DNA of 35,914 nt, taken from NCBI GenBank assembly GCA_009692825.1, contig SHYL01000008.1, positions 1 to 35,914 of the forward strand, read 5' to 3'. Numbering within the stretch: position 1 is the stretch's first letter; each line of letters starts with the position of its first letter. Positions 9,892 through 17,633 of the stretch are shown here, one piece after another. Under the pieces are notes generated by a model. That model searched no databases and had not been told where the DNA came from. It worked only from the letters and a program-made list of their open reading frames with translations. The stretch is from Dehalococcoidia bacterium (GTDB lineage: Bacteria > Chloroflexota > Dehalococcoidia > SHYB01 > SHYL01). Made by a program: the position numbers and the translations under genes.

Positions 9892-11191
9892 AGCCCGCCA
9901 GTTCCTTTACCAGCTTGTCAATTTCGACTCTGGTGTTGACCTCAGTTACGCAGAAAAGCATGCCGTTCGGTATCTTTGCGCTCACGTCCAGCCCGCCGAT
10001 GATCGATTTACTGAGCAGATACTTATTTATTTCGGCAGGCGCAGAGGGGCAGGTCACGGTAAACTCCCTAAAGAATGGTGAGCTTGATGTTAAGCGAAAG
10101 CCTTTTAGCTGTGAAATCTGTTTGGCCGCATATTGCGCCTTGTGATAGCAGAGGGTCGCTATTTCCTGCATACCGCGTTTCCCCAGAGCGGCCATGTATA
10201 CCGTAGTAGCAAGCGCCACCAGCGATTCAGTCGTGCATATGTTTGATGTGGCGCGTTCACGTCGAATGTGCTGCTCTCTCGTCTGCAGAGTAAGTACGTA
10301 GCCTGTCCTACCCTGGCTGTCTACCGTCTGACCAACGATGCGGCCTGGCATCTGGCGCAGGTGCTTCGATTTGCATGCGAAGAGGCCCACATACGGTCCG
10401 CCAAAGCTCTGGGCAACGCCGAGGCTCTGGCCTTCTGCTGTAACTACGTCTGCGCCGTACTCGCCGGGCGGTTTCAACATGCCTAACGATATGGGGTCAA
10501 CGGTAACAACTTTAAGTGCGCCGACCGCATCCGCTTCAGCGGCATGTGCTTTCATGTCTTCCATGAAGCCGTAGAAGTTGGGCTGCTGGACTATCAGACA
10601 TGCGGTAGTTTGTTTAAGGCTCAGGTTTTTAGAGGAGGATATATCTATCGCAACTCCCTGGGGGAGGAGATAGGGCTTGAGTACTTCGATATAGGTTGGT
10701 GAGACGGTATCGAGCACGGTTACGGACATGCGCCCGGTTATGCGGCACGCCATGAGTGCAGCTTCGGCTAGAGCGGAAGCTCCGTCGTACATGCCTGCGT
10801 TGGCTACTTCCATGCCCATAAGCTCGCTGACCATCGATTGGAATTCGTATATGGTTTGCAGGGTACCCTGGCTTATCTCAGGCTGGTATGGCGTATAGGC
10901 CGTGTAAAACTCGCTGCGGCCAGTTATGTGTCCAACAACGCTCGGTACGTAATGGCGATATGAGCCTGCGCCCAGGAAGCTGGCCCAGCCCTGAGGATCG
11001 ATATTCTTGCCAGCCAGCATTTCAAGCTCGCGTTTAAGCTCAAGCTCGGAGACCGGAGGCGGCAAATTCAAGGTTGGATTTCTGAACTCGTGCGGTATGT
11101 CATTGAAGAGGTCGGCCGATGAGGAAACACCGATCGCTTTGAGCATGACCTGTCGGTCTTCTTCAGTGTTGGTGATGTAAGGGAAAGCCAT
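9878..11191 (-). CDS. gcvPA: Glycine dehydrogenase (decarboxylating) subunit 1
   Basis: 437 aa; FLGAGSYRHYVPSVV, YTPYQPEISQGTLQTIYEFQSMVSELMGMEVANAGMYDGASALAEA, TREQHIRRERATSNICT. Confidence 0.97.
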   Translation of the reverse strand: MAFPYITNTEEDRQVMLKAIGVSSSADLFNDIPHEFRNPTLNLPPPVSELELKRELEMLAGKNIDPQGWASFLGAGSYRHYVPSVVGHITGRSEFYTAYTPYQPEISQGTLQTIYEFQSMVSELMGMEVANAGMYDGASALAEAALMACRITGRMSVTVLDTVSPTYIEVLKPYLLPQGVAIDISSSKNLSLKQTTACLIVQQPNFYGFMEDMKAHAAEADAVGALKVVTVDPISLGMLKPPGEYGADVVTAEGQSLGVAQSFGGPYVGLFACKSKHLRQMPGRIVGQTVDSQGRTGYVLTLQTREQHIRRERATSNICTTESLVALATTVYMAALGKRGMQEIATLCYHKAQYAAKQISQLKGFRLTSSSPFFREFTVTCPSAPAEINKYLLSKSIIGGLDVSAKIPNGMLFCVTEVNTRVEIDKLVKELAGFADK

Positions 11192-11596
11192 CTATTTGCC
11201 GGTCAGACCGTCGTATTCCTGCGCTGATAGCAAGCTGGCTACCTCGGAAGAATCTTTCACCTTAACTTTTAGGAGCCATCCGTTTGAGAACGGCTCTTTA
11301 TTTACCAGTTCAGGCTGCTCGATTGCATGCTTGTTTGTATCTACTACTTCGCAGGAAACAGGCGTAAACAGGTCAGACACAGATTTTACAGATTCCACTT
11401 CGCCAAACTTTTCAAATTGCTTGAGAGTTTTACCCGCTTTAGGCACGTCCAGGAAGACTATGTCTCCAAGCTGGGATTGAGCGAAGTCAGTTATGCCTAT
11501 GAAAGCAGTGCCGTCAGGTTCAATCCTTATCCATTCGTGGTCCTTGGTATATTTAAGATTCCGGGGGTTTGGGATTTGTTTATCTTTATCTGACAT
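11192..11596 (-). CDS. gcvH: Glycine cleavage system H protein
   Basis: 134 aa; YTKDHEWIRIEPDGTAFIGITDFAQSQLGDIVFLDVPKAGK, lipoyl site ESVKSVSDL. Confidence 0.97.
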   Translation of the reverse strand: MSDKDKQIPNPRNLKYTKDHEWIRIEPDGTAFIGITDFAQSQLGDIVFLDVPKAGKTLKQFEKFGEVESVKSVSDLFTPVSCEVVDTNKHAIEQPELVNKEPFSNGWLLKVKVKDSSEVASLLSAQEYDGLTGK

Positions 11597-11599
11597 TGG

Positions 11600-12709
11600 T
11601 TATTTCTTAGCCCGGCGGTAAAAAGGTAATTGCGTTACCTCTATGGCTGCCGATTTTCCCCTGATATCCACTTCAAGTCGTGTGCCCGGCGCAGAAAGAG
11701 CGATCGGTACGTAGCCCATTCCTATATTCATATCTAGTGTTGGGGTGTAGCTTCCGCTGCTTACTGTACCTACTATTTGACGCTGATAGATTATATTAAA
11801 TCCGTGCCGGGATACAGGGCCTTTTTTCAGCATCTTGAAGCCGATTAATTTTCTCTTGATGCCTTCCGTGTTTATTTTTACCAAGGATGGTTTTCCAATA
11901 AAATCGGGCTTGTCCAGGCTGACGTAATGACTGAGGCCAGCCTCTAATGGGTTGGTTGTGAGGTCTATATCGTTGCCATATAGAGGCATGCCAGCCTCCA
12001 GCCTTAGCGTGTCCCGGGCGCCCAGGCCGCATGGCGCAGCGCCCATTGAAATCAGCGTTTCCCAGAGGGCAGGGCCTTGCGAGGCCGGGCAAATTATTTC
12101 ACCGCCATCTTCGCCCGTGTAGCCGGTCCTTGCTGCCAGCGATTCGTCTCCGCCGATGGTTGTTCCCATGCAGGCGTACTGCTTAAGGGCTGAGACGCCC
12201 GGTGTGATTCTTTCCATCATTCCGACGGCGTTCGGACCCTGGCACGCTATCATCACGGAGTCATTTGTGAAATCTACGAGTGACAGGTTCTTAAATTTTG
12301 TCTGGTGTTCTTTGAGGTGTGCGGCAACTCTGGGTTTGCTTCCGGCGTTACATACAAGTAAGAGACGTTCGTCCGCTATTCGGTAGGTGATCGTATCGTC
12401 GATGATACTGCCATCACCGTTGCAAACAAAAGAGTACTTCGCCCTGCCCATCGCGACCTGGGTAATGTCAGCCGTAATGATATGTTGCACGAAAGCCATC
12501 GCGTCCTTGCCAAGCAGCCACAATCGCCCCATGTGCGAAACATCGAATATGCCTGCAGATGAACGTACAGCTTTATGCTCTGCGATGATGCCGGCGTATT
12601 GCACGGGCATCTCCCAGCCTGCGAACGGGAATATGCGCGCGCCAAGTTTGACATGATTATCGTAGAGGGGAGTTTTCCTCAGGCTCCCTGTGCCGGGCGA
12701 ATCGGACAT
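11600..12709 (-). CDS. gcvT: Glycine cleavage system T protein (aminomethyltransferase); start placed at ATG 12709 rather than the track start 12757
   Basis: TPLYDNHVKLGARIFPFAGWEMPVQYAGIIAEHKAVRSSAGIFDVSHMG is canonical GcvT. The MSDSPGTG start at 12709 avoids a 44-nt overlap with the upstream gene. Confidence 0.95.
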   Translation of the reverse strand: MSDSPGTGSLRKTPLYDNHVKLGARIFPFAGWEMPVQYAGIIAEHKAVRSSAGIFDVSHMGRLWLLGKDAMAFVQHIITADITQVAMGRAKYSFVCNGDGSIIDDTITYRIADERLLLVCNAGSKPRVAAHLKEHQTKFKNLSLVDFTNDSVMIACQGPNAVGMMERITPGVSALKQYACMGTTIGGDESLAARTGYTGEDGGEIICPASQGPALWETLISMGAAPCGLGARDTLRLEAGMPLYGNDIDLTTNPLEAGLSHYVSLDKPDFIGKPSLVKINTEGIKRKLIGFKMLKKGPVSRHGFNIIYQRQIVGTVSSGSYTPTLDMNIGMGYVPIALSAPGTRLEVDIRGKSAAIEVTQLPFYRRAKK

Positions 12710-12713
12710 GGGC

Positions 12714-13439
12714 TCAGTTACCTTTGAAATTTGGCTTGCGTTTTTCCCGCATCGCATTCAGCGCTTCCTGTGCGTCTGATGTGCCAAGCAGCGCAGAATT
12801 CAGCTGGCGCTCCAATGCGAGTCCGTCAGCCAGGGTTCCTCCGCGTTGTGCAGCCTCTTTTACCGCCTGAATCGCCAGCGGCGCCATGCTTGCGATCTGC
12901 TCCGCAATCTCGAGTGCTCTCGATTTTAACGATTGCTGAGGAATGGCTTCACTTATCAAGCCAAGCTTCAAAGCCTCGCTTGCCGTGATTCTCCGAGACG
13001 TAAGCATAAGTTCGATTGCATGGGTAACGCCTATAGCTCGTGTGAGCCGCTGGATCAATCCGCCTGCGGGAAGTATGCCGCCTCTCGGTCCCTCAGAAGC
13101 AAAGGTAGCGTTTTCAGAAGCGAGGCGTATATCGCATAAAAGCGCGAGCGCGAGTCCGCCGGCAAAACAATATCCGTTTACTGCCGCGATCATGGGCTTC
13201 CAGAAATCGGTCATATAGAAAGGTGAGTCTTCAGGGTTAGAGGTTACGTCCGCCCCTGTGCAAAAAGCTTCTGTGCCAGAGCTGCTGATAATAGCTACTC
13301 GAAGAGAATTATCGTTTCGGACTGTCTTGAGAGCTTCGCCCAACTCTTTGATGCCTTCAGAATCTAGCGAGTTCATGGCATCAGGACGGTCTATCGTAAT
13401 TAGGGCTATATTGCCCTGTTTTTTAAGACTAATCTGCAT
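12714..13439 (-). CDS. Enoyl-CoA hydratase/isomerase family protein
   Basis: 241 aa; ITIDRPDAMNSLD, FCTGADVTSN, MIAAVNGYCFAGGLALALLCDIRLASENATFASEGPRGGILPAGG. Confidence 0.92.
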   Translation of the reverse strand: MQISLKKQGNIALITIDRPDAMNSLDSEGIKELGEALKTVRNDNSLRVAIISSSGTEAFCTGADVTSNPEDSPFYMTDFWKPMIAAVNGYCFAGGLALALLCDIRLASENATFASEGPRGGILPAGGLIQRLTRAIGVTHAIELMLTSRRITASEALKLGLISEAIPQQSLKSRALEIAEQIASMAPLAIQAVKEAAQRGGTLADGLALERQLNSALLGTSDAQEALNAMREKRKPNFKGN

Positions 13440-13513
13440 ATAAAAACCAGCATAAACGTTAGCTTTGCGGGTTGATTATAGCAGTGGGGGAATTGAGTGC
13501 AGAGTCGCGAAAA

Positions 13514-15220
13514 TTAGGCCTTCACAGCTTTTTTCGACAGTCCAACTTCAGCTAATGATTCTTCCATAGCTTTAAGGAACTGATCAATGTGGGCGAAGGT
13601 CATCGCGGTGCTTACGCACCCCTGGCCGTGGGCCATGAGATGGAAACCTCTATTCAGAAGCGCCATGTTGAGCCTGTGTACTGATTCGAAATCAGAAGTC
13701 GCGGCTGAATGTCCGTCGACTACGTTCGCATCTGTAAGGTGGTATGCGAAGAGGTGTCCTACGCCCGTAACCTTCATCTTAACCTTGAGGTTATCTGCCA
13801 GGCGCTTTAATCCTGTACGCAACTGATCGCCTAGGCCGTTCAAAAGGACATACTTATCAGGTGTAAGTGCTTCCAGGTGAGCGATGCCTGCCGCCATAGA
13901 AATAGGATGGCCGCTGTAAGAACTGGAATGTGGCACAGAAGGCCCGCCATTCATGGAACTGACCATTGACATAACATCGGCACGTCCGCCAAAGACACCT
14001 ATAGGCATTCCACCGCCGACTGCTTTGCCAAGCACTGTGAGGTCTGGCGTTACGTTATATAGCCCCTGCGCTCCACCTTTAGAGAGTGTGAAGGTTACAG
14101 TCTCATCAAATATCAACAGGATGCCAAAGCGTTTGGTGATTTCACGTAAGCCTTGAAGGAATCCCTCAACCGGTGGAATACAGCCGCCCGATGCTATTAC
14201 GGGCTCTAGGATTACAGCTGCAAGGACATCTTTGTTGGCGCGTATCTTGTTTTCGCACGCCTTCAGGTCATTGAATGGCAGTACTCGCGTATCTTCTGAA
14301 GCCCCCTTCAGCAGGCCTTTGCTTTGCATAGGGTTACCCGCTTTAGTGATAAAGGTTCCAGCTAAAACCGCATCGCTGCTTCCGTGGTAACCGCCCTCCA
14401 TCTTTGCTATTTTCGGGCGACGGGTGAATGCCCTGGCTACTCGTACGGCAAACATCGCGGCTTCAGTGCCGGACGCTGTAAACCGCATGCGTTCGATCGA
14501 AGGCATTCTCGCGTTTATGTTTCTGGCGAGTTGCACCTCAAGCTCAGTAGGTTCAGAGAAGTGCATGCCGTTCTGCACCTGTCGAATGACAGCCTGCCTT
14601 ACCCTCGGATGGTTGTGACCCATAGGAAGAGAAAATCCGGCATTTACGAAATCAAGTAATCGCCTGCCATCGATATCCCACAGGTAGCATTCCTCGCCGC
14701 GCTGTATGTATGGGGGGAATGGATCGAGATGGCCTATGCCGTTAACACCGTCCGGTATGTATTTAATAGCCTGGTCAAACGCTTGTTTTGAGCGATGTGA
14801 GCGTTCACGATACTTTTGAATAACGGAATCTTCAGGCGGCAAGGCAATTGGTTTTGAGATAGGCTTTAGAAGTACTTTGAACGCCAAGTTTGAAGATCTC
14901 GCCAGGGACATCTGCTCGGTGATTGGCCTTGTCATGGCCGGTGGCTTTATCAATATAGGAATAGGAGCCGTAAATTTACTGGCGGAGATGGTTGAGATAG
15001 GTTTGTTACGGGCAAAAGCTGGAATCACTTTTAATGCCGGGGCTGACTTTTTAACAGGGACTGATTTGCTGGGCATTTGGAGGCTTTTCTTAGAGGCTGT
15101 TATTGATGATTTAACTGATTTTCTGGCAACGATTTTACGCACAGGCGCCCTAGTCTTAATAGCAGAAGCGCCGATTCTCTTTAATGCGTTTGAAGAGAGG
15201 TTCTTTTTCGTTGTACGCAT
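13514..15220 (-). CDS. Class-III aminotransferase (glutamate-1-semialdehyde aminomutase-like) with long basic N-terminal extension; start proposed at 15220 (track 15274)
   Basis: RFTASGTEAAMFAVRVARAFTRRPKIAKMEGGYHG, LIFDETVTF, LTVLGKAVGGGMPIGVFGG. A TTAACT-N17-TATAAT promoter overlaps the track's first codons, so the second ATG (MRTTKKNLSS) is preferred. Confidence 0.88.
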   Translation of the reverse strand: MRTTKKNLSSNALKRIGASAIKTRAPVRKIVARKSVKSSITASKKSLQMPSKSVPVKKSAPALKVIPAFARNKPISTISASKFTAPIPILIKPPAMTRPITEQMSLARSSNLAFKVLLKPISKPIALPPEDSVIQKYRERSHRSKQAFDQAIKYIPDGVNGIGHLDPFPPYIQRGEECYLWDIDGRRLLDFVNAGFSLPMGHNHPRVRQAVIRQVQNGMHFSEPTELEVQLARNINARMPSIERMRFTASGTEAAMFAVRVARAFTRRPKIAKMEGGYHGSSDAVLAGTFITKAGNPMQSKGLLKGASEDTRVLPFNDLKACENKIRANKDVLAAVILEPVIASGGCIPPVEGFLQGLREITKRFGILLIFDETVTFTLSKGGAQGLYNVTPDLTVLGKAVGGGMPIGVFGGRADVMSMVSSMNGGPSVPHSSSYSGHPISMAAGIAHLEALTPDKYVLLNGLGDQLRTGLKRLADNLKVKMKVTGVGHLFAYHLTDANVVDGHSAATSDFESVHRLNMALLNRGFHLMAHGQGCVSTAMTFAHIDQFLKAMEESLAEVGLSKKAVKA

Positions 15221-15259
15221 TTCATTACCATCGAGCGAAACTTTCGTCAGTGATGAGTA

Positions 15260-15288
15260 ATTATAGCATCCCAAGCTATGTCAGTTAA
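15260..15288 (-). promoter_or_regulatory. Putative sigma70-type promoter of the aminotransferase gene (TTAACT-N17-TGCTATAAT, extended -10)
   Basis: On the minus strand: TTAACT gacatagcttgggatgc TATAAT. Perfect -10 with TGC extension, 17-bp spacer, 4/6 -35. Confidence 0.6.
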
Positions 15289-15337
15289 CATAAATCTTAT
15301 CTTCACATAACGACTAGGTTTGGGTGGACATGCTTGG

Positions 15338-15924
15338 CTATGCTGAAGTGGCTGGAAGAGGTTTCATCGGCTGTATTCGGGCCTTCAATAATGATATGGC
15401 TACGCCAGACATTGCGACGATTGCTCTAATAATGGATTCGTAGAAAATTATCGCAAGAACCAAAGTAACAAGCGTTGCCGCGCCTACAGTCCATCCAACA
15501 TTTCTCGTAGCCACTAGAATCACTATTCCAATCGGTGTGCATATCAGGCAAGGCACAAGCAGGATTGCGTATGTCATACCAATTCCTGTAGCAAGTCTTA
15601 TGCCTCCTCTGAATATGTTCCAAAATGGATAGCAGTGTCCAGGGTGGCGGCGACTCCGATCAGCGTTCACGACCATACCGGTAGGTCCAGTAAACGCGCG
15701 ATTACGATTGGAGTGAGGCCTTTGGCCGCGTCAGAAATACCTGTGGCTATGCCGGCTTTTTTGCCTATTTTTCTGAAAACATTGGCTGCGCCAAGGTTTG
15801 AGTTTCCGGTTTTCCTGGGATCAACTCTCCCAAAAAGCCTGCAGTTGATAAGTGCGAATGGGATAGTCCCCAAGAGGTATGCGGCAGCAGTGAGTATGAC
15901 AATATAGGTTTGGTTCGAGTTCAT
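15338..15924 (-). pseudogene. plsY: Decayed glycerol-3-phosphate acyltransferase (PlsY) gene
   Basis: N-terminal ORF 15667-15924 (LLGTIPFALINCRLFGRVDPRKTGNSNLGAANVFRKIGKKAG) and C-terminal ORF 15338-15676 (GHCYPFWNIFRGGIRLATGIG) together make one PlsY, separated by an in-frame TGA and a 1-nt frameshift. Confidence 0.82.
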
Positions 15925-16006
15925 AGGCGGGGATTACATCCGAAATGTACGCGATATTTACGTTCAGGCCTTGCTTATTCTTTGAATAAAAGTTAAATTT
16001 GATGCA

Positions 16007-16270
16007 ATGGATGGCACACACATGAACGCATCATCAGGCCAAAATCTTCAAGACACAGACACGGGTCCCAGCCGCATAGAGTTGGGCGAATATTTCCTTA
16101 ACCGGCTCAGAAACATGATTTCTGCCCGTAATCAGATTCACGGCCAAACAAAGGTTGAGCCTTGGAAGGTAAAGGCGCTTGACCGCGCTATATACAGCAC
16201 TATCCTGGACTGCGAAGTGCAGGATGTTAAAGAGGAAGCTAAGCTGATACTAAAAGGTAAAAGCTCTTAA
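16007..16270 (+). CDS. Small hypothetical protein (possible start at 16022, MNASSGQ)
   Basis: 87 aa ORF in an otherwise empty interval, same direction as the glycogen cluster; no recognisable family. Confidence 0.5.
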   Translation: MDGTHMNASSGQNLQDTDTGPSRIELGEYFLNRLRNMISARNQIHGQTKVEPWKVKALDRAIYSTILDCEVQDVKEEAKLILKGKSS

Positions 16271-16303
16271 ATCACCCCGTTTACAACTTCCAAGGCTTTA
16301 TAC

Positions 16304-16332
16304 TTAACCCAAACAGGTCGAACCGCTACTAT
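16304..16332 (+). promoter_or_regulatory. Possible promoter of the glgC operon (TTAACC-N17-TACTAT)
   Basis: TTAACC caaacaggtcgaaccgc TACTAT, 18 nt before the glgC ATG; 4/6 matches in each box. Confidence 0.3.
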
Positions 16333-16349
16333 AGGCATCGGGGGCCTCC

Positions 16350-17633
16350 ATGAATAGAGTCTTGGCGTTGATCCTCGCAGGTGGCATGGGCAACCGTTTG
16401 AGCATTCTTGCCGAAGAAAGAGCCAAGCCCGCCGTTATGTTTGCAGGCAAATATCGGATCATCGACTTCACTTTGTCCAATTGCGTTAACTCTGGCATAG
16501 ACCGTGTTGGAGTTCTTACCCAGTATCGCCCGATGTCACTCAATCAACACATTGGCCTTGGCAAGCCGTGGGACCTTGACCGGGAGCGCGGAGGCGTTTC
16601 GATTTTGCAGCCGTACGTCGGGAGAAAAGCATCAGACTGGTATCGGGGCACTGCGGATGCGGTGTATCAAAACTTGAATTTTGTAGAAGAGACATCATGC
16701 GACCAAGTGCTGATTCTGGCGGGCGATCACGTCTACAAGATGAACTACAACGATATCGTGAGCTTTCATCAGATGAAGAAGGCTGACGTGACAATTGGGA
16801 TAATAAATGTCCCCATCGAGGAGGCATCTCGTTTTGGAATATTGTCTCTCGATAATCAAGATACGGTAGTGAAATGGGAAGAGAAACCCGCCAGGCCTAC
16901 GGGTACTCTGGCCTCCATGGGGATATACGTATTTCAGAAACAGGCACTGATTGACATTCTTACTGAGGACGCAGCCAAGCGCTCAAGCCATGACTTCGGT
17001 AATGACATCATACCGGCCATGGTTGAGAGGCACAAAGTTTACGGGTTTCGTTTCACTGACTACTGGCGTGATATCGGTACGGTTTCGTCCTACTGGCAGG
17101 CAAGCATGGAGCTCCTGGCAGAGCCGCAGATGATAGATATGCGCGACCAGAATTTTCTCATACGTACGCGTTCAAAGGAAATGCCTCCGGCCAAGATAAG
17201 CAATAAGGGTAATGTGCACGAGAGTCTTATAAGCCATGGGTGCGTCATAAAGGGCGAGGTTAGACATTCGATTCTATCGCCGGGCGTTACTGTAGAAGAG
17301 GGCGCAAAAGTTGAAGACTCAGTTATATTCGACGATACATATATATCTTCAGGCGTTGTTATAAATAAATCCATAGTGGACAAAGAAGTCGTAGTCGGTG
17401 CTGGTGCAATCATTGGCTTTGGGAATGACATGACGCCAAACGCGGATGAGCCTGACAACCTCGCTTCAGGCGTAACGCTTGTTGGGAAGCGGGCGAAGAT
17501 TCCGGCATTTGCGAAGATCGGTCGCAACTGTAGGATTGACCCTTCGGTAAGGGAACAGGACTTCAAAGGTCAGCTGACTATTCTCAGCGGCAAAACCGTA
17601 GCCAGGGTAGAAGGCACTCGCGCATATGCCTAA
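16350..17633 (+). CDS. glgC: Glucose-1-phosphate adenylyltransferase
   Basis: 427 aa; LALILAGGMGNRLSILAEERAKPAVMFAGKYRIIDFTLSNCVNSGI, YRGTADAVYQN, LAGDHVYKMNY; left-handed beta-helix C-terminus. Confidence 0.96.
   Translation: MNRVLALILAGGMGNRLSILAEERAKPAVMFAGKYRIIDFTLSNCVNSGIDRVGVLTQYRPMSLNQHIGLGKPWDLDRERGGVSILQPYVGRKASDWYRGTADAVYQNLNFVEETSCDQVLILAGDHVYKMNYNDIVSFHQMKKADVTIGIINVPIEEASRFGILSLDNQDTVVKWEEKPARPTGTLASMGIYVFQKQALIDILTEDAAKRSSHDFGNDIIPAMVERHKVYGFRFTDYWRDIGTVSSYWQASMELLAEPQMIDMRDQNFLIRTRSKEMPPAKISNKGNVHESLISHGCVIKGEVRHSILSPGVTVEEGAKVEDSVIFDDTYISSGVVINKSIVDKEVVVGAGAIIGFGNDMTPNADEPDNLASGVTLVGKRAKIPAFAKIGRNCRIDPSVREQDFKGQLTILSGKTVARVEGTRAYA

Noticed and set aside
13440-13513. Possible glycine riboswitch for the gcv operon
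   Set aside because: The 74-nt space upstream of the first operon gene is too short, and no tandem aptamer-like structure is visible; gcvT itself is internal to the operon.
15652-15656. The TGA in plsY as selenocysteine or genetic-code recoding
   Set aside because: A second frameshift lesion and loss of the conserved GGKG motif point to decay; no SECIS-like hairpin evident, and TGA is used as a normal stop for other genes in the window. The coordinate marks the approximate TGA area.
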